Source: Dichetophora obliterata
Taxonomy: Eukaryota; Arthropoda; Insecta; Diptera; Sciomyzidae
Assembly: GCA_963920525.1 (NCBI GenBank)
Contig: OY986435.1
Span: 95,676,283-95,740,282 of the forward strand
DNA length: 64,000 nucleotides
Reading direction: 5' to 3'
This document shows positions 32,808-42,639 of the stretch, piece after piece. Every line of letters begins with the position of its first letter. Position 1 is the stretch's first letter. The notes beneath the pieces are model-generated. The model did not search any database. It was not told the origin of the DNA and saw only the letters and a program-made list of their open reading frames with translations. The translations under genes and the position numbers were made by a program.

Positions 32808-34345
32808 GGTGGTGACGTGTTGATTTCAAATATTTTCTTCTTTATTATTTTTTTTTTTCGTTGTTGGGTTTTTTTTTTTTTTTTCTGTTGTGGTTGTATA
32901 TTTTTTTTTTTTCCTTTTATTTTGGATGTGTATACGTTGTAGCTGGTTGTGGGCTGCTCACTTCCTCTATATTCGGAGGAAAATGTAAGGGCAGCTGATT
33001 TCACAAATTCAACACCTTGTACAGGTCCTATTAAGATTTAAATATAAGTTAAAGTTAGTTGTTGGCTCGCGTCTAGTGAGCCGTTATTGTGTTTTTTTTT
33101 TTTCTAAATGATACTAAGCAATAATATGGATTTTCTCCCGAATATGGCTAACCAATTGTAGCCGGCGTTTTCTTAGTTTACGCCAAAAAAAATGCAAGTG
33201 GGTAAGACCTCCCTTAGGATTCAGCCTTTAATAATTTTGTATGGCTGGTTCTCTTAGCGAACCAGCGTTCACCTTTTAGGTGTAAAAAAAAATTAATTAT
33301 GATAATATTTCGATTTTTAGAATGACACTAAATCTGCGCCTTTCTGTGTGCTTTGTATCAGTTGGCTAGTTAAGTTTACCAGCCCTGCTGAATTTCCCTG
33401 AGTGTTGCTCACTTAAAGAACGCGATTGAGAAATAGCGTCCACCTTCAATAGACGACTAAACGAGCTTATGGCTTGGGTGCAGATGCCAGTGACGCGGAA
33501 TTATATGATCGTGGTTCTCTTGGCCCACCTTGGATCATGATCGGCGTGCTTGACTGGTAGTCTGACCTTGCTGAGATAGTTACTGTCTATCTTTAGCCCA
33601 ATCGTTCATTCTTTACTTGCTTTAATACAGCATCTTGCTGTTATATACGCAATTATTTGTACTGCGTTTTCTTCTCAAAACAAACCAGACGTCACGCATA
33701 AGGATAGCTACGCGGTCCTTTAAAATTTTCAAAACAAATCAATTTAACCAAAATATTCCTAAATATAAAATCGGGCACTCAAACTCATGCGCCTAATTTG
33801 AAATTCATGTAAGTTTTATTATTTAAGTTTTAGTTATTTCTATTATTATATTTTGTTTTTTTTTTTTTTTGTTTTTTTTTTTTTTCCTATCTAACTTCTC
33901 TAATTGCCTACTTCTGGCAAAACAGAACTTCTCGAACCCTTCCTTGGTTCTGCTTCAAAATATTTAGTAAAATTCAAAAACCAAAGACTTTATTTTCAAA
34001 AATGGCAACTAAATCCTAACGTCGTTGGCTTTATAATATTACGCTGTTTTAATTAGTGCAAAATACACGCCGTTGACTTTGACCTCCCGTTGTACCAGCA
34101 GGCTCTTTCGCTGCAGTGGCACAAAAAAAAATGGAGGCGAGTTAAAGCTCGGCGCAAATGCAATTAAAGGTTAAATAATATTAAAATTCTATTAATGTTT
34201 AGACCTACCTGCTGTAGCAGGGCAGACCTCACCGAATCTACTCGTTAGTTTTCGGTTAACGAAAATAAGAGCACACGAAATTCACAATACTATTGCATCA
34301 ACTGACCAAGTCTTTAATTTGGTTACCGCATGGTGTTGATTCGGT
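32808..34345 (-). other. leader (5' UTR) of the Ulp1 Gypsy element
   Basis: About 1.5 kb between primer-binding site and gag ATG with no long ORF. It has several A-tracts on the minus strand (32850-32910, 33090-33105, 33850-33885). It probably contains the packaging signal and perhaps a splice donor for ORF3; neither can be pointed to with confidence. Confidence 0.5.
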
Positions 34346-34363
34346 GTCCCTGCTCGGGCGCCA
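34346..34363 (-). other. primer-binding site, tRNA-Lys type
   Basis: Minus-strand TGGCGCCCGAGCAGGGAC starts 1 nt after the 5' LTR. It differs at one base from the tRNA-Lys3 primer site familiar from lentiviruses. Lysine tRNA is therefore the probable primer. Confidence 0.85.
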
Positions 34364-34364
34364 T

Positions 34365-36860
34365 TGTAAGGACCTATTTATCCGGCCGAGGATGCGCTCG
34401 CCGGATCCAGGGTCCGCACAATTATTTATTGTATGTCGAACACCGAACCAAAAACCATTTGTCTCCGATTTCAATAGTACTTTTATTTATTTTTTCGTGT
34501 GATCTTAAACAATACCTTAAACTAACAATGATTATTTATCCTACTCTAATGCCTAACTTAACTCTACTGTCAACCTTACTTTATTTTGGTGGTCTGCCGT
34601 ATACTATTCTATGAAAACATACGTTTCGTATGGCTGTGTTTTATCTTATCCTATTCGACTTACACTCTTATTTTTATTAAGTTCTTATTTTCAGCTATGA
34701 TGCCCACCTATCGCTATTTGAGTCGGTTGGGTCCCGTGGTCGTGATTAGGGTGTACGCCTTCTAGTACGAACCCTCTGGTCGGGCTGGATCGTGGTTTGA
34801 TGTTTTCGGATAGTTACATTTTCGGGTTTTAAATCGAGGAATTCGGCGAAGCAAAGAGCTGGCCACCCCTGGCCCTAGGCTTCACTGAACCCCTCCCTTC
34901 GGTGGACGAAACTCACGGCGACACATGGCCTAGCAGGTCTTAGGTCGGTACTGAATGGGGCTGGCCACCCCTGGCCTCCACTCACCCGCCACTGAGACCA
35001 AAACGAAGCAGTGTGTGACGTGAGGTTCACTTTGGTCGAGCAAGGGGCTGGCCTTCCCTGGCCTCCAAGCTCACCACCTGTATCCTCCTGTATCCTATAC
35101 TACTTGCGTTTGCCTCACGTACTAACCTGTGCTCTTCTATCCCTGCTCGTCATTGTGTCTGTCGTGTCCGGTTTTCTCGACGCCCTGGGTTGACAGAGGC
35201 TGGCCACCCCTGGCCTCCGTTTCCCCAGTCGTCCCTACCCTACTCCTGTCTTCCTATCACTGTGTGTTCCGTCCGTCGTCCACTGTATTCGTTCGACCTA
35301 GCGTCCGTGAATTCCGAGCGTGTAGCCCAGAGGTCAGATGAACAACGAGACTGGCCACCCCTGGCCTCGAGTTCATCAGACAACCGTCCACTTGTTCTGG
35401 GTCGCCTCATACTTTGAACCTGACTAGACTGTGGTTTGGAACCTGTTGTTGACTGTCCTCCGCATCACGGGTCCACGGAACCCAACGTTCATCTTTTTAG
35501 TGGATAGGCATCGTCATCTACTGACTCCTGATTACGTAGATAAGAGTGCAAGACCTATCCTTCTCTATTTACTTAGTATTAGTTGGTGTTTAATATACTC
35601 TTACGCTTCTAAGGTGGAAAAGAATAATTTTAAGACTAGGAAAATTTAAGTTTTATTAAAGATTCCCGTAAGGGGAAATAAGATACACTATAGTTACTAC
35701 AATGTTGTTCCGCTGGCTGTCGCCCACGTCAGGATCTTTATGCTTCACTTTTCCGTTCTCGGATACCGCCGCTGCTGCGCGCTGTCGCTGCTCTCTGCTA
35801 TCGTCGCTGCCGCTGTGCGGTCGACGTCTCTGCTGCTGTTGTCGTCGCGTCGCTGTCGACGCTCACTACTGCCGTCGCGGTTACTGCGCGGCCGGTGTCG
35901 CTGTCGCCGTTCTGATCACTGCTGTCGGCGTTACTGTCGCCGCTTACGTTGTCCCGCTGTCGACGCTCTCAGTCGAAATTACTTTACGTTCACTGCGCCA
36001 GACGTCTGGTCGCTATCACTCGAGGTTCACAAAAAGCTCAAGATTGTTCGTTGTTTGTCTTTTTATAACCTCGCCTGTATGCCACGCCATGCTTCTTCTT
36101 CTTAGTGCTCGTGTTTGTTTTCTCCGCAAAATCGCCTGTTTGTCCCGTTGGTAGCGGGTACCGGCTGGCCTTTTCTCAGAGTGTGTATGTTTGTCCATGA
36201 GTTCATGCAAAGAAAAGAATATATGTATGTAACTATTTTACTTCTCCGAGTTGGCAATACATTTGAGGCGGGGCCTAGAGAACTACCTAAAGAAAGAGAT
36301 GCGTGTTTCATCCTATACTAATCCTGACAGTGACCCCGGCCAGGCCGTGGTAACTACCCTTACCTGCGGCGCCAAGCGGGTTTGTTTGAATTAACAACTC
36401 TGAAGTGTTTTAGTTTATAAATTCATGTTTATTTCGTTTCTTATATCTAACTTATCTTTAAACATTAACAATATTCTTTGGACTAAATCCATCTTATCGC
36501 GTTTATCGTGAGTGTAGTTACTATTTATTCAGATTAGTATTACCTCACATTATTCTATTGTTGAAATTAAAAGTTACTTCATTTCAATATTAAATCTTCT
36601 TATAGCTAGCGTATTTGGTATTATCATGAATACGTTATTCGTGATATTATCACCTCGCTGCCTCGACTGTGATACTAGACGCGCGGCCGTCGAGGTCCCT
36701 TATGGGTACCCGTCTCGATATGGCGCGGCTGAAGTGGACGTTTCAACAGGGCCTTTTGTCCCGCATTTCGTGGGATATCATGACCCAGTTGTAAACTAAA
36801 AATAAAGAAATCTTAGTAAGGCATGTGGGAATAGAATTTGTAAAAATTGTGTTCCTTACA
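34365..36860 (-). repeat. 5' LTR of the Ulp1 Gypsy element
   Basis: Same length (2,496 bp) and almost the same sequence as 23379-25874. Differences seen include single substitutions near 34383, 34469, 34571, 34828, 36058, 36247 and 36320. It should contain the promoter. No TATA box was assigned with confidence. Confidence 0.95.
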
Positions 36861-36864
36861 GGTG

Positions 36865-38137
36865 CATAACTTAGAGATACTTTTGCCTTAGATACGTTTC
36901 TCGGTTGCCAGGTTCTGCCAGGTTTGTCCGTCCACCTAGATATTTGTACATTTCCGTGTTCTTGCATACCACCGGAAGGACTCAGGACCATCCAAGCGTA
37001 TTTAGATGGTAAGCTAAGTTTAAAACTGCTTAACTTGGCACGAGTTGGAGATGTTTTTTGGCAATCGGATATGGTGAGGCGGAATTTTTTTAAAAAGTAT
37101 GTACGCACCCAGGATATACTTGCTTTAGAGGGGAAGCCTTTGATAAATACAGTGATGCACTCATTTTGGTTGACCGAATTTAACTTTTGGATGCGGCTTT
37201 CCCATTCTGGTATTGTCCACGAAGTTCCAAAACGTTCGATAACTCTTCTAGGTGCAGCGATTGGAGTTGTAAGCATGGTGGTGTCTGAGGCAATGGTAGA
37301 ATCAATAGTTATACTATGTTGCCTTGTAGGTAAAGGGGCAGCTGATGGAAGATGCTTGGATGCTAAAGTGATTTCGTCGAAAATAGAGGAGGAGTTATGT
37401 TGAAGCGCCTGTGGTGGTGGGGATTCAACTCTAATGGGGGCTGATCTAACTTCATCTGCTATATCTGCGAGCGTCACACGGAACACATCTAGATCGTCGC
37501 TGATGTCACTCATTTTTTGAAATAGTATTTCAAACATAGGATCAGGCTGCAGAGGTGTTGATTTAGCTGCACTTGAATTAGATTGTAGTGCAATATCCAA
37601 ATCATGTCGCAAAGAAGAAAGGCTACTCATTATATTTTTGTTGGAGTCGTCATTTCTTAAGATTTCGAAGCCATTTTTTACTTCTTTTTTAAGCGCATTA
37701 ATCGCTTCTTCATAATGTAAAGCTTTCTCACTATCTCTTACTATTTCAGTTAATACTCTGAGGTTCTTTGAAATAGTTGAGATGTCAGAGTTATTTGCTT
37801 TACACATGGACTCTATTCTGGCTACATCATCAGATAAGTGTGTGAAGACGTCGAAGTTAGGTTGGTTACTGCAGAGTAGTTTATAGTTTGAGTGCAATGC
37901 CTTTAGAGAATCGCTCAAACATTTAATGGCGAGCATCACATGTGAAAGCGACAAATCCCTACACTCGTCACAGAAAAATTTAAAATGTGAAGAGTGATCC
38001 TGAATGTAGTTCAGACTCCTCTTTGTCATGCCCACACAGCAGCCGTGGTAAGATTTCCCGCAGAGACCATTGCAGCTCAGTGTTAGTGCATTTTTGTCTT
38101 CGATAGAGCAGTTGTTGTTGGCACAAGTGAATTCCAT
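36865..38137 (-). pseudogene. LINE-2 ORF1, N-terminal part with PHD finger
   Basis: The likely start is ATG at 38137 (MEFTCANNNC); an in-frame ATG 17 codons upstream is possible. Residues ~5-58 form a PHD-type zinc finger (CANNNC, CNGLCGKSYHGCC, FFCDEC). A long coiled-coil-like region and a Ser/Pro stretch follow. Near residues 330-420 is an RNA-binding-like domain (CITVFIKGFPSKASISWVR; SSFKLSLPSKYAWMVLSP). The frame then runs into the LTR at 36860. The rest of ORF1 is at 22390-23374. PHD-finger ORF1 proteins are known from CR1-group LINEs. Confidence 0.85.
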
Positions 38138-38586
38138 TCTTAAGTTCTTTATTAAGGTATTTATAAGGCACGAAATGATGACACGCACAAATTTTTTAAT
38201 TTTTTATTTTTATAGGTTAATGCTTGACTATTGTTTTGGGTATAAATAACAAATTGAATCTGCTGGGTCAACAAAAGCACATTAACTTAATGAGTTAATT
38301 TTATTTAATGGATTGTTGTTATCACTTTCGATTGTTTTGCTTTTATTTGGATTTAATTTAATTTAATTGGGTCACTTTTTCTGTTGACTGGTTATTAAAT
38401 AGCCCGCTGAACTTTTAGCTGTGGACGAGTGAAAACGCAAACTTTGCACTTTTGATAAATGGTTTAATTAAAGGTTCTGTAATTTAAATACTGTCAAATG
38501 CAAAGAACTTCACGAAAGAAATTTAAGAATATTGCGGAGCTCACAAAAACACGACTGAACTCTTCGACGGTCGAATAACATTTTTA
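38138..38586 (-). other. LINE-2 5' UTR
   Basis: About 450 nt upstream of the LINE-2 ORF1 ATG, ending at the target duplication (38587-38593). A 5' end this far upstream implies a full-length or near full-length LINE-2 insertion. Confidence 0.6.
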
Positions 38587-38593
38587 CATTGTT

Positions 38594-39350
38594 AATGCAA
38601 TTGTTATATATTATAGATACAAATATAAGCACAGGACTTGGAAATTTTTTAATTAAAAAATATGAAATTAAATCAGGGCCAGATGATTTTTTGTACTTAA
38701 ATTTTTTGTTAGATTTTGCAAAAAAATAGGATTTGTAAAGTGAGAATCAGAAATATTTTGGATAGCATTAAAATTATCAAAAATTTAAATAAGATTGGAA
38801 CAACCAGATAGGACTTCATTGATCATTGCTTCAATTATATTAAAATTGGCTGTAATAGGAACATTTTCTATATAAATGTCCGAAAAATGGTTTTTAAATG
38901 ATTCTCCGATTTCAAAATTATCATGGATAATATTGCCACAATATTCAATCTTATTGCAAAATTTAGAAATTTTTCATTAAGTAAATTAGCTTTATATGTT
39001 TTAAATTGATTTTTTATTCTTATATTAAGTAAATGAATTTGTGCTGAAAGCAATTGATATTCTGAGTTTTTTCTGTTAAAATTTATATTATAAATCTTTT
39101 TGAAATATTTTTGCCATTGATATTTTAATTTGAAAAGAACTTTAATATTATCTGGAACTATAAAGTTTTAATTTTTTAGTTCTATTATTTCCGAATGAAG
39201 GTTCGATGTGGAGATGACCGCTGAGGTGAATAAATCAATTGAATGATCTATTTCAGAGTTTGTAAGATTTATAATTGAAGCTGGAGTTATCTCCTTGAGA
39301 GCATTATCTAAATCTAAGCGAAAATCAGACCATACTTTTTATAAACATTT
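38594..39350 (-). pseudogene. LINE-1 (Jockey-like): segment between endonuclease and RT
   Basis: Minus-strand translation gives a LRLDLDNALKEITPA-like start, SVDLFTSAV-type linker, and a stretch ending KKSSGPDLISYFLIKKF, the usual entry to LINE RT. Stops and frameshifts are frequent. Sequence continues in register at 19134 beyond the LINE-2 insertion. Confidence 0.65.
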
Positions 39351-41240
39351 TTAAAAGAAATGAAATGTCTTCACTGAGCTAAAAAACAACGGAAAATCAA
39401 AGGTAACCACTTCAATTCAAGTATTTTTCGGAATGATTTGGCACCAAACACGAAAATATTCAATTCAAAGTGGAAACACATATATTCAGTTTTATGTTGT
39501 TTCCACTTTAAGCTAAAGTGTTATACACCTTAAAATGATAAATATTAGACTTTAACTTAACGTAGATTCAGATTTAATTCAAAGAGGAAGCATATTCAAT
39601 TGGAATACTAACGTATTTATTTTAAATGCGTTATAACTTTGAAGTAAGGTATTTTCTACTTTATTTGCACGTCCTTGCATTAATGAATCAAAGTGATTTT
39701 CACTTTAAATGAAATACTTAACATTTTTGATATTGAATGGTTACAGGGTCCGTGAAACGGGGGGGTGCGATAAAGCCATGCGAGATAACGCCATATGGCT
39801 TTATAACTCAATTCGAAGAGTGATAAAGCCATCTTTTTGTCAAAATTTCTGTATGGCTTTATTTCCCATCACAAAGAGCGATAAGGCCATATGGCGTTAT
39901 CTCACATGGCTTTATATCTCATTTGATATTTTATTTTAAAAGGTTTATTTTGGTAATGTTTCTTATAGCCGAGAATCTGAGAGCCAATCTAATAACAATT
40001 TTCTCTGTAAAAGAAAACCTCAAACGTTTCATTGAGAAAATCCTTAGTTTTCACTGAAAAAACAAAAGCTAATGATTTTCCCTTTTACAGAATGTTCTAA
40101 TTGAGGTGTAAAAATTCTGTAAAAGGAATTATGACATTCATAAGCAGAGTTACGGAATATAATGAATAACAATCAAATCAACAATAACAATGCAACAGCA
40201 ATGAATTGAGAGATAACGCCATATGGTTTTGTCTCTCAATTGCCAAAAATAAAATATGTCATTATCTCTCAATACGATGGGAGATAACGCCATATGGCTT
40301 TATCTCTCAATGCGATGGGAGATAAAGCCATATGGCGTTATCTCGCATGGTTTTATCGCACCCCCCCCCCCGTGAAACAAAATCAAATAAATAAAGTAAA
40401 ATTAGTTTTTATAGAAATGTTCTTTTATTAAAATATTAGAATAATTGTGGTAATTTTTTTTTTAAATTATATGATTATTCAATATATTACATTTATATAA
40501 GAGAATTATGATTTTAAAAATGTTGTTATAAAAATTTATTTCTTACATAAGTTTTACCATTTTTAATTTGCTAAAAGGCTTTCCAACTCAAAATCTTTAA
40601 GCAGACTAGCGAATTTCTCATCGTCTTCTTCCAAATTTGTAACTTCATCCACACGTTGATATGTATTGTGTCCAAGTTAAGAACTTGGCCAAATTCGTTA
40701 ATATATTGCATATTTTCTATTTTTATTAATCTTCACTTATTTGCACTTACTATTACTATTTGCACGCACAAACTTGAGCGACATTCAGTGACCACCTTCG
40801 TCAATTTTGTGGAGTAAATTGAAATTATTTCAATTAAGTCAAACAGCGTGCATAAAATAATTGTTGCTCTTAGAATGAAAGATAGAGCGAAAAACATAAT
40901 TGTTTGCTTATCTGTTATTAAAACGATTGTAACGATATTATGCTGAACACATACACTCAAAAATATGCATCAAACTTCAAATTGAAGTGTCTTCCACTTT
41001 AAAATATATATTTTCTACTTCGTTTTCACTACTGACAACTTCAATATAAAATATGTTATTTTTTAATTTAATTTCGAAGTGGATGCACTTTAAAGAATAT
41101 AGTAACTATAGTGGATCACCATTATTTTTAAGTTTTTCCACTTTTTATTGGAGATCAAATGTTTTTATATTTGATTTAAAGGATTTCAATGTGAATTTAA
41201 AGATGATTTCTTAAAAATGGAGCAACGTAAAATTAACATG
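39351..41240. mobile_element. insertion in LINE-1 made of decayed repeat DNA
   Basis: LINE-1 endonuclease ends near 41250 and its RT linker begins near 39350, so the DNA between is foreign. Both flanks of the nested element at 39759-40370 repeat AAGTGGAA, CACTTTAA and TTCAAT strings, which suggests one old non-coding element. Exact ends and target duplication are unresolved. No protein is recognised. Confidence 0.4.
39759..40370. mobile_element. 612-bp foldback element with poly-G/poly-C ends, 8-bp TSD
   Basis: Starts with a run of G (GGGGGGGTGCGATAAAGCC) and ends with the complementary C-run. The inverted arms contain GAGATAACGCCATATGGC, and this motif recurs in both orientations through the element (near 39780, 39885, 40210, 40280 and 40320). 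The 8-bp CGTGAAAC flanks both sides (39751-39758, 40371-40378). No transposase. An 8-bp duplication fits hAT or Merlin; the end sequence does not settle it. Confidence 0.88.
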
Positions 41241-41249
41241 ATATTATTT

Positions 41250-41950
41250 AATTTTACGTTGCAATTTATCCCTGAGTGTTGGAGAATTGATAATAAAGTC
41301 AAAATCAGGTAATCTTACTTGTATCTTCAAAGGAAAGTGATCCGAAAAGGAAGACAAGGTAGAAATTGTGAAATTAGTATTTATAATATCAATAAAATTT
41401 GTGCTGATTAAAAAATGATCCATAAATGAAGAACCGTTTGAAAACGAAGGATTTATATCACACAGCCTATGAAAGTTAATAGTATTAAATTGAAGCCAGT
41501 TATTTAAGGTTTTACCATTTAAATTTTCCAGGTAATCACCCTAGTCTGGACTTTTGGCATTTAAATCACCCCCATGAATAGTACTGTCAAAATTTTGAGA
41601 ATAAATTCTGATTTTGGACAAGAAATTCCCAGTAAAATTTTTTTTGAAACGGAATGTAGTATTAGGTTAATGATAATGAAACTATTAGAAAATATAAGAT
41701 TAGGAATAGATGTTGTTACATATTTAAGATTTTTTTTAATAACTATCCCAACTCCAAGTGAAGAACTGTCACGAATGAAATTATAATTGTCCAAAAAATT
41801 TTTTTTGTTAAATTAAATATGAGTTTCTTGTAGAAAAGCAATATCGATATTATTTCGATTTAAGATTGTTGTTAAATCAACTTGTCTGCTTTTATCAATA
41901 AAAGATCTAATGTTAAAAGTAAGTAATGAAAGTAAATTATGGCCCATAAT
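41250..41950 (-). pseudogene. LINE-1 endonuclease domain
   Basis: Minus-strand motifs in shifting frames: LLTFNIRSF, NNIDIAFLQETH, SLGVGIVIKKNLKYV, GDYLENLNG-like, and SFSDHFPLKI. These are the apurinic-type endonuclease blocks of Jockey-group LINEs in the right order. Stops and frameshifts show decay. Confidence 0.75.
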
Positions 41951-42577
41951 TGATTTAAACTTCTTTGAGTAAAAGCATGTACTCGTTCTTGGCTTGTTCC
42001 ATAGGAAGTGATTTGAAAGTTATAAGAAAATTTTTGATTTTATCTTCAGTGGATAATAAGGATGGGTCTTTAAAATAATTGGCTAAATTTAGAAATTATT
42101 CTATAAGTGGTGATTTTTTATAATTTAAATGAGGATGTTTTGGAATATGATTTGATTCTGCATAATAATTACTAGCAAATGATTTTCCAAGAATCACTGA
42201 ATTGAAACCATGCAGAGTAGATAAAACGTTTTTTTCAACAAAATGATTTTTTTTTTCTTTAGCCTCTCTTAATAGAGTTTTTTCCTTTGAAGATATTCTT
42301 TAAAAGCAGGATGCCCTTACTAATTACAGTTAATACAGTATGGTTCAGAGGAAACCTTATCAATTCAAGCGCATTTGCCTGGTTCATGGTATTCAATGCA
42401 TTTTACGCATGCAACTTTTCTATTACAATTTTTTGCTATGTGTCCCAGTATTGACAAAGTTTGCATTGTACTTCTTTTAAATTTGATTTGGGAGTTTCCC
42501 ATGAACAACTTGATTAAGAATATTTTTAACTTTTCCTATAGTCCCAATCTCACCACCAGGAACCAAAGTAATCAGAA
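41951..42577 (-). pseudogene. LINE-1 ORF1 (Jockey-type gag-like, CCHC knuckles)
   Basis: At 42330-42480 three zinc knuckles follow each other (CKLCQYW...HIAKNC in two frames, CVKCIEYHEPGKC, and a CINCN...GHPAF block). Triple CCHC knuckles at the end of ORF1 are typical of Jockey and related LINEs. The ORF is heavily broken and its 5' end is cut near 42577, where Gypsy element B begins. Confidence 0.7.
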
Positions 42578-42585
42578 ATAGATAA

Positions 42586-42627
42586 GGAAAATTATATTGA
42601 TTAAAAACATGTAAATAACGAAAATAT
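42586..42627 (-). repeat. 3' LTR fragment of Gypsy element B
   Basis: This 42-bp stretch (ATTATATTGATTAAAAACAT core) recurs at 45787-45828. It is far longer than a target duplication, so it is better read as the start of the 3' LTR left after a deletion. Confidence 0.55.
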
Positions 42628-42639
42628 TTCGCATGCTCA

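Larger units (their letters stand above)
23379..36860 (-). mobile_element. 13.5-kb Gypsy-type LTR retrotransposon carrying a Ulp1-like protease
   Basis: Complete element, transcribed on the minus strand. It has 2,496-bp LTRs at both ends (23379-25874 and 34365-36860), the 4-bp duplication GGTG outside (23375-23378, 36861-36864), and a primer-binding site next to the 5' LTR. Then come a 1.5-kb leader, gag, pol in a -1 frame, a repeat-rich 1-kb spacer, and a third ORF encoding a Ulp1/SENP-type protease whose stop lies within the polypurine tract. All three ORFs are open. By eye the LTRs differ at about seven or eight positions, so the insertion is recent. It sits in LINE-2 ORF1. Ty3/Gypsy assignment follows from the RT-RNase H-integrase order. 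Confidence 0.95.

Noticed and set aside
23379..36860. Endogenous retrovirus with env
   Set aside because: The third ORF has no signal peptide, fusion or transmembrane pattern; it has Ulp1 protease motifs instead.
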